Shown here piece by piece: positions 17,125 to 26,018 of a stretch of DNA of 53,679 bases (positions are counted from its first letter, which is position 1; each line of letters starts with the position of its first letter). Source of the stretch: Stenotrophomonas maltophilia (GTDB taxonomy: Bacteria > Pseudomonadota > Gammaproteobacteria > Xanthomonadales > Xanthomonadaceae). Below the pieces are notes generated by a model. The model had not been told where the DNA came from and did no database searches. It saw only the letters and a list, made by a program, of their open reading frames with translations. The stretch spans positions 37-53,715 of the forward strand of contig NZ_RAVT01000004.1 in the NCBI RefSeq assembly GCF_013464915.1. Direction: 5' to 3'. The translations under genes and the position numbers were made by a program.

Positions 17125-17145
17125 GCCCAATTTGGCCCAATTGGG
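17125..17145. promoter_or_regulatory. Tandem palindromic operator upstream of the TA module
   Basis: CCCAATT occurs at 17126 and again at 17136, 10 bp apart (one helical turn). The first is part of the near-palindrome GCCCAATTTGGC (17125-17136) and the second of the perfect palindrome CCCAATTGGG (17136-17145). This AT-centred pair sits 37 bp before the antitoxin ATG in a 70-bp gap, as expected for cooperative antitoxin binding. Binding is inferred. Confidence 0.6.
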
Positions 17146-17158
17146 GATAAATGGACCT

Positions 17159-18754
17159 TTACCTGCCGGAACCGTCCGCCGCGACGTCGGGCGCATCGGT
17201 CTGCAGCAGGCTGTCGCGCTCGCGCAGCGGGAAGCGGATCCAGGCATCCAGGCCTTGTGGGCCAAAGCGCAGCTCCCCGCTGCCGGCCAGCTCGTACGGC
17301 ACGCGCTGCTCGATCAGCGCCCGGCCAAGGCCGCGCTGGCGTGGCAGCTCCCAGTCCTCCACGGCGGCATGGCGCTCACGCCAGTGCAGGCCCAGCCATG
17401 ACTGGCCTTCCTGCACCTGCAGGTGCCAGGACACCTCGATCCGGCCGTCCTCATGGGTCAGGGCACCATGCCGCAGGGCGTTGGTCGCCAATTCGTGGAT
17501 CGCCAGGGACAACACTTCGGCCGCCTTCGGTGGCAGCAGCACGTCCTCGCCCTGCAGGTGGTAAGCGGCCGCTGCCGGCGTCTGCGCTGCGATCTCCTCA
17601 TCCAGCATGCCGCGCAGGCAGACCCCCGCATTGGCCCCACGGGTCAGCAGGCTCTGCGTGCGCGCCAGCGACATCAGGCGCCCGCACAGCCGCTCGGCAT
17701 ACTCATCCACACTGCCGACCGACTCGCGGGTCCGCCACGCGATGGCGTGGATGGTCGACATGATGTTGCGCACCCGATGCTGCAGCTCGGCCAGCAACAC
17801 CGCCTGGCGTTCGGTCGCGCGCTTGAGATCGTCGATGTCCACGGCGATGGCGAACACGCCGCTCACCTCGCCATCGGCATCGCGCAACGGCGCCGCAGCG
17901 ACCCGGGTCCAGCGCACCCGGCCATCGTCGTGCAGATACTGGAACTCCAGCCCGGGCACCACGGTTTCCCCGCGCATCGCACGGGCAATGGCGAAGTCCT
18001 CGGGCCCGATGGTGGAGCCGTCCGGATGCCAGCCCCGCCAACGATGCTGGTTCTCCGCATCGGTCGAAGGCACCTTGCCACTGGGCAGGTACGCTCGCAT
18101 CTGGTCGTTGGACAGCACCATGCAGCCCTGCAGATCGACGATGCACAGACCCACCGGCAGCACCTTGAAGGCCAGCTCCAGGCGCCGCTCGCTTTCACGC
18201 CGGCGTTGCTCCTCGCGCTCGCGCGCGGCCTGGGCCACGTGCGCAGGGGTGGTCTCGAACATCGTTACCAGCACACCATTGATGCGCCCTTCCTCGCCCC
18301 GGATCGGGCTGTAGGTGATGGTGAACCAGATGTCTTCCAGGCGACCACGCCGGGCCAGCGGATACAGCTTGTCCTCGAAGGTGAGGGTCTCTCCCTGCCA
18401 GACGCGGGTATAGAGCGGCCCGTTGATGTGCCAGACCTCGGGCCAGCACTCGCGGGTCGGCTGGCCGAGTCCCCCGGGGTGCTTGTCGGCCAGGATCTCG
18501 GCGTAGCCATCGTTGTAGAGCTGCACCAGCTGCTCGCCCCACAGCACGATCATCGGGAACCCATGGGCCAGCATCAGGTCGACGGTGGCGCGCAGGTGTG
18601 GCGGCCAACGCTCGATCGCGCCCAAGGGCGTGGAGGACCAGTCGTGGCGGGCGATGCGCGCGGCCATGCCATCGTGCCGGGCATGCATGCGCAGCACAGG
18701 AGGCACGGACCCACGCATGTCGGCAGCATGGAGACCTTCAGTCGGGCGGGCCAT
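17159..18754 (-). CDS. HWE-family sensor histidine kinase with PAS domains
   Basis: The ATG at 18754 gives 531 residues (a TTG three codons earlier is possible). No membrane helices are seen, so it is cytoplasmic. An N-terminal PAS-like domain (residues about 35-165, MIVLWGEQLVQLYNDGYAEI) and a Glu/Arg-rich coil (REREEQRRRESERRLE) precede a second PAS domain (about 195-320, VGLCIVDLQGCMVLSND). The HWE kinase core follows: H-box LLAELQHRVRNIMSTIHAIA, N-box ELATNALRHGAL and the WRE element (LGLHWRERHA), which define the HWE class. HWE kinases often act in light, redox or general stress signalling. The gene follows its receiver-only regulator by 9 bp, so they form a pair. Confidence 0.88.
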   Translation of the reverse strand: MARPTEGLHAADMRGSVPPVLRMHARHDGMAARIARHDWSSTPLGAIERWPPHLRATVDLMLAHGFPMIVLWGEQLVQLYNDGYAEILADKHPGGLGQPTRECWPEVWHINGPLYTRVWQGETLTFEDKLYPLARRGRLEDIWFTITYSPIRGEEGRINGVLVTMFETTPAHVAQAAREREEQRRRESERRLELAFKVLPVGLCIVDLQGCMVLSNDQMRAYLPSGKVPSTDAENQHRWRGWHPDGSTIGPEDFAIARAMRGETVVPGLEFQYLHDDGRVRWTRVAAAPLRDADGEVSGVFAIAVDIDDLKRATERQAVLLAELQHRVRNIMSTIHAIAWRTRESVGSVDEYAERLCGRLMSLARTQSLLTRGANAGVCLRGMLDEEIAAQTPAAAAYHLQGEDVLLPPKAAEVLSLAIHELATNALRHGALTHEDGRIEVSWHLQVQEGQSWLGLHWRERHAAVEDWELPRQRGLGRALIEQRVPYELAGSGELRFGPQGLDAWIRFPLRERDSLLQTDAPDVAADGSGR

Positions 18755-18763
18755 GCCGCGCAA

Positions 18764-19282
18764 TCAGGCGGCGCCCGCAGAGGCCCGTGGGACCGCCACC
18801 AATCCGGCCAGTTGCTGGACCAGGGCCTCGATGTGGTAAGGCTTGGTGCAGCGAGGAGCGGCAGCAAAGCGGCTGGGCAGGTTCTCATCGTAGCCGGAGG
18901 TGAGCAGGAACGGTGTGCCCGCCTCGGCCAGTCGATCGGCCAGGGGATAGACCTGCTCGCCGCCCAGATTGATGTCCAGCAGTGCCACATCGATGGGATG
19001 GGTATCCACCAGCTGGCCCAGCGCCTGCAGATCGCCTGCAGGCCCGACCACCTTCGCGCCCTTCAGCTCCAGATAGTCGACCAGGAACATTGCGATGGCG
19101 AATTCGTCTTCCGCCACCAGTACGCGCAGCCCATTCAGGCCATCCCGTTTGCTACCTGCCTCCAGCACGCCCTGCACTCCTCGGTACACGCGGCCTGCTT
19201 CGCCGCAATGCTGGCAGGATGCGCGATCCGGGTTACAAGGGCGCGTGACGACCGATGAAGAACGCTGCCACGCCGCATTCAC
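18764..19282 (-). CDS. Receiver-only response regulator paired with the HWE kinase
   Basis: The recognisable protein runs from LNGLRVLVAEDE to the end and is a single receiver domain: ED acidic pair, phospho-acceptor in VALLDINLGG (residue 103 of the longest frame), S/T in LLTSGYDE and Lys in CTKPYH. There is no output domain, as in other single-domain partners of HWE kinases. The 5' end is uncertain. No in-frame ATG exists; the coordinates use a GTG at 19282, but GTG codons at 19177 or 19168 would remove about 35 non-conserved, Cys-rich residues and are more likely. The Slam gene ends only 30 bp upstream on the same strand. Confidence 0.78.
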   Translation of the reverse strand: MNAAWQRSSSVVTRPCNPDRASCQHCGEAGRVYRGVQGVLEAGSKRDGLNGLRVLVAEDEFAIAMFLVDYLELKGAKVVGPAGDLQALGQLVDTHPIDVALLDINLGGEQVYPLADRLAEAGTPFLLTSGYDENLPSRFAAAPRCTKPYHIEALVQQLAGLVAVPRASAGAA

Positions 19283-19312
19283 TCCGATGATGCAGGCGTC
19301 GCGGGCGGCGAT

Positions 19313-20767
19313 TCAGAAGGCGCGCTCCCATTTCAGGCTGAGCAGGCTGCGGTCGTGGCTGTACAACCAGCCAACGTTGCTGTCGATGCGTGCGTAACGA
19401 AGGCTGAGGCTCGGCACCAGCCCGGCCACGGCCAGCCGCTCGCTGCGCACTATGGCGATCAGGTTCTGCTCGCTGTCCCCGCGACGCGCCTCCAGCAACG
19501 GGCTCCACGCGTCGTAATCACGCTCGCGCAACGAGACGAATACAGTGGCGGTGGTGCCGCTCCATTGCCGCGCCGCCCCCAGGCGCAGGCCGCGCTGGCG
19601 GTATCCGTTGGCCGGATTGGCGGCGCTGCTGTCACTCAGGTCCAGGCCGGCAAACAGCGTCCAGCGCGGATTGAGCGCGCGGAACCAGGTGGCATATACC
19701 GCTGCCAGCTCGCCATCGTAGTTGCTGGCCAGTCCCTGCTGGCGATAGCGCTGGCGCTTCCAGTCGGCCTCCAGCTTGAGCAGGCTGCGCGCGTCCAGTG
19801 CATATTGCCATTCGCCATGAAGCCCGCTGCCGCCCTGCAGGGCCCGGTTGCCCAGGCCCTGGTAGTCATAGCTGGGGGCGATCTGCAGGGTGTGCCGTGC
19901 ACTGCGCCAGCTGTAGCCCGCCTGCACGCTCGCATTGAGCTCGTTGTAGGCGCTGTGCCCGCGCCATGCCTGGCCGAACGCAAGCCCGCGCACATAGACC
20001 CCGTGGTGTCCGGCCAGTGCCCAGCGACGTTCCAGGCTACCGTCGTAGTCCAGGCCCACTGCGCGCTGGGCATCGGGAAGATTGCGCTGGATGATGCAGG
20101 TGTCGCCCACGCCGAACAGACAGGTGCGGCTGGCCGAACTGCGGTTGATGTTGTCACTCCAGGCCGGACCGGCCGCCACGGCCCCTTTCCAGCGCTGACG
20201 GGCCTGCAGCGCGGCCAGGTAGCCATCCACGCGGCTGCGCACACCTGCGGTGGCCGGGTCGCCGGCGTCGATGCTGCTGGCGATGGCCTTGAACAGCGCA
20301 ACGGCGTCACGGTCGCGCTGGTCCTCGGCATAGACACGTGCAAGTTCAAGGCGGGCGGGCAGGAAATCCGGCTGTGCCGCCAGCAACGCTTCGTATTCGC
20401 TGGCCGCGCGATGGTGATCGCCAGCCACACGCGCCAGGCCGCCCTGCGCGTAATGGCGCAGTAACGGGTCGTGGCCGGGCAGTTCGATGTATTCGTCCAG
20501 GAAGCGTTGCGCGGCGCCCCATTGCTGGTGCTGCAGCGACAGGTACAGCGCCTGGCCCAGATCGTCCACCGTGCGCTCCACGCGCAGGGTCTGGCCGTCG
20601 ATGGTGATGGTCGGCCGCTCGGACTCGGCCTGCTGCAGGCGCTGCTGGTCCTGCTGCTGGTGGCGCAGCTCGCTGCCCTGTTCGAGCACGCGACGCAGAT
20701 CATCCTGCTGGGCGCGCACATCGGCAGCAGCCAGCAACAGGATCACAAGGAAGATGGGATGGCGCAT
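19313..20767 (-). CDS. Slam-type outer-membrane secretion protein (type XI secretion, DUF560)
   Basis: The ATG at 20767 gives 484 residues with a signal peptide (MRHPIFLVILLLAAADVRA). Residues about 70-190 form TPR-like helices (ALYLSLQHQQWGAAQRFLDE, then HDPLLRHYAQGGLARVAGD). From about residue 200 alternating strands (GAVAAGPAWSDNINRS onward) form a 14-stranded barrel ending in Phe (LSLKWERAF), the outer-membrane signature. This TPR-plus-barrel layout defines Slam/TpsB-unrelated DUF560 proteins, which move lipoproteins and soluble hemophores across the outer membrane. It lies 90 bp after the candidate cargo gene and downstream of a TonB-dependent receptor, the genetic setting of hemophilin systems. 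Confidence 0.88.
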   Translation of the reverse strand: MRHPIFLVILLLAAADVRAQQDDLRRVLEQGSELRHQQQDQQRLQQAESERPTITIDGQTLRVERTVDDLGQALYLSLQHQQWGAAQRFLDEYIELPGHDPLLRHYAQGGLARVAGDHHRAASEYEALLAAQPDFLPARLELARVYAEDQRDRDAVALFKAIASSIDAGDPATAGVRSRVDGYLAALQARQRWKGAVAAGPAWSDNINRSSASRTCLFGVGDTCIIQRNLPDAQRAVGLDYDGSLERRWALAGHHGVYVRGLAFGQAWRGHSAYNELNASVQAGYSWRSARHTLQIAPSYDYQGLGNRALQGGSGLHGEWQYALDARSLLKLEADWKRQRYRQQGLASNYDGELAAVYATWFRALNPRWTLFAGLDLSDSSAANPANGYRQRGLRLGAARQWSGTTATVFVSLRERDYDAWSPLLEARRGDSEQNLIAIVRSERLAVAGLVPSLSLRYARIDSNVGWLYSHDRSLLSLKWERAF

Positions 20768-20857
20768 GGTCGATCCGTGGTGATGCATGCAGCGGGCCGA
20801 AGCAGGGACTGGCGGATCGCGGCTTGTCCCTGCCCTGCCCCGTCAGGGGCGTGGCAA

Positions 20858-21622
20858 TCAGTTCTTGCTGCCGCCGAAGGCGGTGTCGTACTGGCTGTTG
20901 CCGCTGAAGGTGGCGATACCGGCCAGGGCGGCCGCGTTGGCGCCGAAGAACTGCCCCTGGGTGGTGCCGGCAACGCTGCCGTTGGCGGTGGCCGAACCAG
21001 CGAACGATGCGTCGGCACTGTTGATGTTGGCAACGATGGCCAGGTTCAGGCCATTGCCGGACAGCGCACCATCCAGGGTGCCGGCGCCGAAGTCAGCGTC
21101 GAAAGTGCCGCTCAGCAGGTTGCTGCCGTTGAACTTGTTCAGGCCAGCCACGGTGTAGGACGCCACGCCGGCGGGCAGCGTGGTACCGGCGCGGTCACCG
21201 ACAAAGTAGACCTGGCGGTTGTTGAAACCACCAGCGGCGCCATCCTTGGACCATTCGCCGAACCAGACGTCGCCACTGCCAACCTTGACGAAGTTGAAGT
21301 GGCCCATGCCGGCGTGGCTGCCCGGCGCGCCGGTGATCGGCATGGCCAGGGTACGCACCGTCACGCCATTGACGGTGGTGGGTGCCGAATAGGCGCTCAG
21401 GCCCTGGAAGTCCACCGGCTTGGCCTGGGACACGGTGCCGACACCGATACCGGCCTTGCCAGCGCGGTGCGGGCCGCCATTGACCTGCGACTCGCCGACC
21501 GCAACGTACAGCTCGGCATCGGTCTTGGCGCTGGCAGCACCGACGATGTCGGCGGCATGCGCGGCACCGACCAGGGCCAGCGAAGCGGCAACGGCGAGAA
21601 CCGAACGGGAGATCATCTTCAT
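20858..21622 (-). CDS. Hemophilin-like Slam cargo with C-terminal TbpB-like barrel
   Basis: This 254-residue protein has a type I signal peptide (SLALVGAAHA, cleavage before ADIVG); there is no lipobox Cys, so the product is soluble, not a surface lipoprotein. The C-terminal ~110 residues (YTVAGLNKFNGSNLLSGTFD, then GTTQGQFFGANAAALAGIAT and GNSQYDTAFGGSKN) follow the strand-turn pattern of the small eight-stranded barrel that Slam recognises in TbpB and hemophilin. The N-terminal ~130 residues would be the ligand domain, with a His-bearing segment (SHAGMGHFNFVKVG) that could serve heme. AAGGAG precedes the ATG. It sits between a TonB receptor and Slam. Heme as ligand is inferred from the family setting. 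Confidence 0.8.
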   Translation of the reverse strand: MKMISRSVLAVAASLALVGAAHAADIVGAASAKTDAELYVAVGESQVNGGPHRAGKAGIGVGTVSQAKPVDFQGLSAYSAPTTVNGVTVRTLAMPITGAPGSHAGMGHFNFVKVGSGDVWFGEWSKDGAAGGFNNRQVYFVGDRAGTTLPAGVASYTVAGLNKFNGSNLLSGTFDADFGAGTLDGALSGNGLNLAIVANINSADASFAGSATANGSVAGTTQGQFFGANAAALAGIATFSGNSQYDTAFGGSKN

Positions 21623-21675
21623 GGTATTGCTCCTTGGTTGAGGTAACTACGGGTACAACGCTTGAAGGCAGGAAA

Positions 21676-24600
21676 TCAGAAGCGCGCGGTAATGCCGAGC
21701 TTCAGGGTGCGGCCCGGTGCCGGCAGCGTGGAACGCGTGGCCGGGTCGACGTAGTAGCGGTTGCCGAGGTTGCTGCCCACCAGCTCCACGCTGGCATGCT
21801 CGTTGAAGCGCCAGCGTGCGTAGGCATCGACGGTGGTGATGTTTCCCCAGGTGAACGGCACGTTCTGCCAGAGCAGGCCGCTGCCACCGCCCAGCAGGCG
21901 GTCCCGATAGGCCTGCAGGTCGGGGTTCTCGTGCCGCTGGTAGTGCACGATGCGGCTGCCCAGCTCCAGGCGCTCGTCGAACAGCCGCGTGCCCAGCGAC
22001 CAGTTGATCGACAGCTTGGGAATGGCCTGGGTAAGCAGGTAGCCGCCAACGAAGCCGTCCTGCACGCAGTTCGGTACCAGGCCGCGATTCGCGTCCAGAA
22101 GCACCGCCGTGCTCTCGTCACACACCTCGTTCTCCAGCGTGCGGGTGACGCCCAGATCGGTGAAGAAGCGCCGGTTGTCGAAGCGTGCCTGCAGCTCGAT
22201 GCCACGGATGGTCTGCTTGTCGATGTTGTCGAACAGGAAGTTGCCATCGCGCTCGATCACGTCGCGGGTCTTGTGCACGTAGTAGGCCAGCTTCACGTCG
22301 GCATCGGCGGTGTTGCCGAACAGCGCCGACAGGTTGTGCACATAGCCGATCTCGTAGTTGTAGGCGTGCTCGGGCTTGAGCGCATACAGCGGATTGAGGC
22401 TGCCGGAGAAGGCAATCGTGCTTTCGAACATGCTCGGGAACCGCACCGCTTCGCTGTAACGCACGTAGGCACGGGCGGCCGGGGACAGGTGCGCAGTGGC
22501 CGAGAAGGTCGGCAACCAGGCATGGTCGCGCCGGCGGCCGTTGCGTCCATCCACCGGCTGCGACTGCACGCTGTTGCCGATGCTGCAGACCTGGTCGCTG
22601 CCGGCAAAGACCGGCTGCACGCCGGGAATGGCCGCCACTTCGCCATTGAGGCAGGGATTGCCGGCGCGGGTGTAGTTGCCATCGGCATCGGGCAGCCAGG
22701 GCCGCGTGTACCTGACCGGACGCGGCGTCTCGTACGGCGCCAGCAACGCACGGATGCTGTCATCGATGAACCAGCCCATGCCGCGCTTTTCCCATACGGC
22801 CCGGCGTGCTTCCAGCGCGTCGATGCGGGCCTGCAGATTGGCGGGACGGGGCGGCAACTCGTTCACGGTGTACTGGGCCTCCTTGCCCCCCACCCCCTTG
22901 GTCAGCAACTCCGGATGGGCCTCGAGGAAATCATCGAAGGCCCAGTAGCGGCTGTAGCGCACGCCGGCATTGAGGGTGAGGAAGTCGACCGGACGCCACT
23001 CCAGGGTGAGGTAGCCTTCGCCCTCCTGGCGGCGCCCGGCACGCGGGAACATGCGCCAGCCATCGGTGGTACCGAAGTACGGATCGCTCGAGCCGAGCTT
23101 CTCGTACTGCCAGTTGCCGCCCACGGTCAGGTCCAGGGTCGAATGCAGCGCGAAACGGTTGCTCAGGATCAGGCCGGTGCGGTCGTTGCGCGCATTGGCC
23201 AGCGCGGTGTTGCGCAGGATCGGGCTGGCGTCCGGGTTCCATGCCGGGTTGCCCACCGCGAAGTTCGGGAAACCGCCTGCGGTATAGGTATCGCTGTCCG
23301 TCTCGGTGCGCCACAGGTTGGCGTAGAGGTCCAGCCAGCGGCTGCCGGCCGGCTGGAAGCGGTACTCCAGGTTCCAGGCATCGGACGCAACCCGGCTGAG
23401 CGGCCACTGGATGCGCCCATAGTCCGGCGCGGACAGGATGCGCGACGGCATGATCTCGCCGTAGTGCGACAGCGTGCGCCGCCAGGTGGCCTTCAGCTGC
23501 TGGTCGTCATTGATCTGCCAGCTGCCCTTGACCAGCCAGGACTCCTGTTCGCTGGAGGTATTGGGCACTTCATCGCCCGGCTTGAAGTAGCGCGCCAGCG
23601 TGGTGATGTAGTCGATGCCCTGGTACTCGTACTGCTCGCGCCGGTCCTGGTCGTAGTACGCGCTTCCCTTGCTGCCGGAGAAGTAGTTGCCGCGCTTGCG
23701 CCAGGCGTAGGCGGCCATCAGGTCGACGTTGTCGCCGCGCACACCCAGCGCCAACCGCCAGGCCTGGTCCTCGCCGTCGAAGGGGTTGTTGCCGCTGCGC
23801 GACTTCACCGGCACCACCAGGGTGCGGTCGTCATAGGGCGAGTTCGGCGAGCCCTGCGGGAATCCCGGCACGCTGCGGTAGTCCTCGCCGGTGTGCAGGC
23901 GCGGCAGGCGCGGCGCCACCGCATTGCTGCTGCCTTCGATCTTCAGCTCCCCGCCGAAGCGCTCACCGGCCGCAACAATGTCATCGACGTCGATGGTCTT
24001 GATCACCAGCGCACCACCGATCCCGCTGTGCACATCGCGCACCAGCCCTGGCCCCTTGATGACCTGGATGCCACCAATCAGGTTGGGATCGATGTAGTTG
24101 CGGTTGCTGACGCCGTTGTAGCCGCGCCAGACCGTAAGCGCCTGTTCGCCACCGTCGATGCTGACCGGCACCCGCCCTGGCCCCTGGATGCCGCGGATGT
24201 TGACGTCCAGCGCGCCGCTGTTGCGCGCATCGCCGCTGAACACACCGACCAGATCCTTGACCACGTCGGCCGGGTTGGAGCCGCGGTAACGCTCTACCCG
24301 GTCGCGCCCCGAATACGCCGTGGTCAGGTCCAGCGCGAACACATCATCGTAGCCGCGCCGATCGCGGGCCTCGCCCCCTTCCGACTGCAGGCGACCGGCC
24401 ACGTCCAGTGTCTCGGTCACCCGCACCCCTTCCCCCTCGCCCGCCTCCGCTGCGGCCCGCAGGCTCCAGGTGCCGTCCATCCCGCGCTGCGCGCGCACGC
24501 CGCTGCCGCGCAGCAGCTGCTGCAGGGCCTGCATCTGGCTGTACTCGCCACTCACCGCACTGGAGCGGCGGCCCTCCACCAGGTCGCTGCGGAACACCAC

Positions 24601-24798
24601 CTGCACATCGGCCTGGCGGCCAAAGGCACGCACGGCGTCGGCCAGTGGCTGCTCCGGAATGGCGTACTGGCGCAGCGGCGCGACGATCGCCGGTTGCGCC
24701 TGCACGGCCGGCACCCAGGCCAGCGGCAGCAGTGCGGTGGAGATGGCCAGGGCCAGGACAGTGGCGCGGCGATGACAGGCGGATGCCGTGGACGGCAT
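21676..24798 (-). CDS. TonB-dependent receptor with STN signalling domain (heme/hemophore type)
   Basis: This 1040-residue receptor is preceded by GAGGAG. After the signal peptide (cleavage after VQA) comes an STN domain (residues about 40-110, YAIPEQPLADAVRAFGRQAD) that contacts a FecR-type anti-sigma protein. A plug at about 150-300 includes NIRGIQGPGRVPVSIDGGEQ, and a 22-strand barrel ends in Phe (LGITARF). Total length is larger than average because of long extracellular loops, including the Pro-rich NELPPRPANLQ region near residue 680. It lies directly before the hemophilin-like gene (53-bp gap) and after fecR. It would import heme or another iron source delivered by the secreted cargo and signal uptake through FecR and the ECF sigma factor. 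Confidence 0.9.
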   Translation of the reverse strand: MPSTASACHRRATVLALAISTALLPLAWVPAVQAQPAIVAPLRQYAIPEQPLADAVRAFGRQADVQVVFRSDLVEGRRSSAVSGEYSQMQALQQLLRGSGVRAQRGMDGTWSLRAAAEAGEGEGVRVTETLDVAGRLQSEGGEARDRRGYDDVFALDLTTAYSGRDRVERYRGSNPADVVKDLVGVFSGDARNSGALDVNIRGIQGPGRVPVSIDGGEQALTVWRGYNGVSNRNYIDPNLIGGIQVIKGPGLVRDVHSGIGGALVIKTIDVDDIVAAGERFGGELKIEGSSNAVAPRLPRLHTGEDYRSVPGFPQGSPNSPYDDRTLVVPVKSRSGNNPFDGEDQAWRLALGVRGDNVDLMAAYAWRKRGNYFSGSKGSAYYDQDRREQYEYQGIDYITTLARYFKPGDEVPNTSSEQESWLVKGSWQINDDQQLKATWRRTLSHYGEIMPSRILSAPDYGRIQWPLSRVASDAWNLEYRFQPAGSRWLDLYANLWRTETDSDTYTAGGFPNFAVGNPAWNPDASPILRNTALANARNDRTGLILSNRFALHSTLDLTVGGNWQYEKLGSSDPYFGTTDGWRMFPRAGRRQEGEGYLTLEWRPVDFLTLNAGVRYSRYWAFDDFLEAHPELLTKGVGGKEAQYTVNELPPRPANLQARIDALEARRAVWEKRGMGWFIDDSIRALLAPYETPRPVRYTRPWLPDADGNYTRAGNPCLNGEVAAIPGVQPVFAGSDQVCSIGNSVQSQPVDGRNGRRRDHAWLPTFSATAHLSPAARAYVRYSEAVRFPSMFESTIAFSGSLNPLYALKPEHAYNYEIGYVHNLSALFGNTADADVKLAYYVHKTRDVIERDGNFLFDNIDKQTIRGIELQARFDNRRFFTDLGVTRTLENEVCDESTAVLLDANRGLVPNCVQDGFVGGYLLTQAIPKLSINWSLGTRLFDERLELGSRIVHYQRHENPDLQAYRDRLLGGGSGLLWQNVPFTWGNITTVDAYARWRFNEHASVELVGSNLGNRYYVDPATRSTLPAPGRTLKLGITARF

Positions 24799-24979
24799 GG
24801 ACAGGAACTCCTCAAGCGTGGCGGGACCACGGGCACATCCGGTGCCGGTGGTGTGTCTGGCTTGAGGAAAAACGGTGTTTCGCTCTGGCTATACCTCTAT
24901 AGACAGCGGGGCACTGCAGGTGCCCACGGTTCTTTCATGTTTTTTTCATGCGCCCGTTCAGCCGGGTGCTGCGCGGGCC
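24799..24979 (-). promoter_or_regulatory. Leader region of the receptor operon with a hairpin
   Basis: Between fecR and the receptor gene lie a hairpin, GGGCAC/GTGCCC with a 5-base loop (24909-24925), and, upstream of it on the minus strand, two CATGAAA copies about 12 bp apart in an A-rich tract (24937-24960). This is where a promoter for the cognate ECF sigma factor would be expected. I could not identify a convincing -35/-10 pair at standard spacing. Confidence 0.4.
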
Positions 24980-25936
24980 TCACCACACCACCAGCGCGCC
25001 GCCTGGCAAGCGCTGCACGCGCAGTCCTGCCTGCGCGGCCACCGCATCGATGGCGGCCTCCGGTTGCTGCAGATGGAACAGGCCACTGACCCGCACGCGT
25101 GCGCCCTGCCCGCCCAGCACCCAGACCGGGGCACGACGGTAGCGCGCCAGATCGGCGATGGCCTGCGTGGCCGGCTGATCGTCGATCACCACCTCGCCAC
25201 GCCGCCACGGCGCCATGGCCTCGGAATCCTCCAGCTGCACCGGCTGCAGCCAGCGACCGTCACGGAACGCCCGTGACTGCCCGGCATGCAGGCGCTGCAC
25301 GCTGCCATCGCCGGGGCGCACATCCACTACACCCTCACTGACCCGGGTCTCGATCGTGGTGTCCTGCATCGACACGCTGAAGGCGGTGCCGATATCACGG
25401 ACCAGGCCGCCCGCCGCCTCGACCTGGAACGGACGAGCCTCATGCGCCACCTTGAACCAGGCCTGGCCGCGCAGCAGGCGCAGGTAGCGCTGCTGGCCAT
25501 CGAACTCAACCGCCAATGCGGTGCCCGCATCGAGTACGGCAGTGCTGCCGTCCTCCAGCTGCACAACGCGCGGTGCATCGCTGCTGCGCAGGTCACTGCG
25601 TGCCAGCAGCAGCGCGTGCGGCGCAGCGGCAACCATCAGCACCACTGCGGCTGCACTGGCCAGCAGCCAAGGCAGGCGGCGACGCGGTGCGATCGGGCGC
25701 AACCCTTGGCGATCAGCCGTCAACTCGGGCAGCGCGGCCAGCACGTCGGGCCCGGCGGCATCCAACCCCTGCCAGAAGGCCTGCTGCCGGCGCCAGGCCA
25801 GCGCATGGCGCGGATCGGCCTGCAGCCAGCGCTGCAGGGTTCGTTGCTGGCGATCCGGCAGCGGGCCTGCACTGCACCGGATCACCCAGCGCAACGCCTG
25901 CCTGGCCTGACGCGGCGAGGGTTCGGACGTGGTCAT
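24980..25936 (-). CDS. FecR-like anti-sigma factor / transmembrane signal transducer
   Basis: The ATG at 25936 (MTTSEPSPRQARQALRWVI) gives 318 residues; an upstream frame start at 26011 lacks family support. The cytoplasmic N-terminal domain contains the FecR WxxADPRHALAW motif (LQADPRHALAWRRQQAFWQG). One membrane helix at about residues 88-106 (LPWLLASAAAVVLMVAAAP) is followed by the periplasmic FecR domain (VQLEDGSTAVLDAGTALAV, then RDIGTAFSV) and a C-terminal STN-like segment (AIADLARYRRAPVWVLG). FecR proteins hold or activate the ECF sigma factor in response to the receptor's STN domain. The gene lies 82 bp after the sigma gene and is followed by the receptor. Confidence 0.9.
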   Translation of the reverse strand: MTTSEPSPRQARQALRWVIRCSAGPLPDRQQRTLQRWLQADPRHALAWRRQQAFWQGLDAAGPDVLAALPELTADRQGLRPIAPRRRLPWLLASAAAVVLMVAAAPHALLLARSDLRSSDAPRVVQLEDGSTAVLDAGTALAVEFDGQQRYLRLLRGQAWFKVAHEARPFQVEAAGGLVRDIGTAFSVSMQDTTIETRVSEGVVDVRPGDGSVQRLHAGQSRAFRDGRWLQPVQLEDSEAMAPWRRGEVVIDDQPATQAIADLARYRRAPVWVLGGQGARVRVSGLFHLQQPEAAIDAVAAQAGLRVQRLPGGALVVW

Positions 25937-26018
25937 GGTTGTGGCCTGCCGCACCGCGAACGGGTGCGCTTTCCTGTTGTGACAACGCCGGGCGCGATCT
26001 GCCCACGGCAATCGCGGC

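Noticed and set aside
24909..24925. Hairpin GGGCAC/GTGCCC as a terminator after fecR
   Set aside because: There is no T-run after it on the minus strand; the T-rich side belongs to the opposite strand, where no gene ends.
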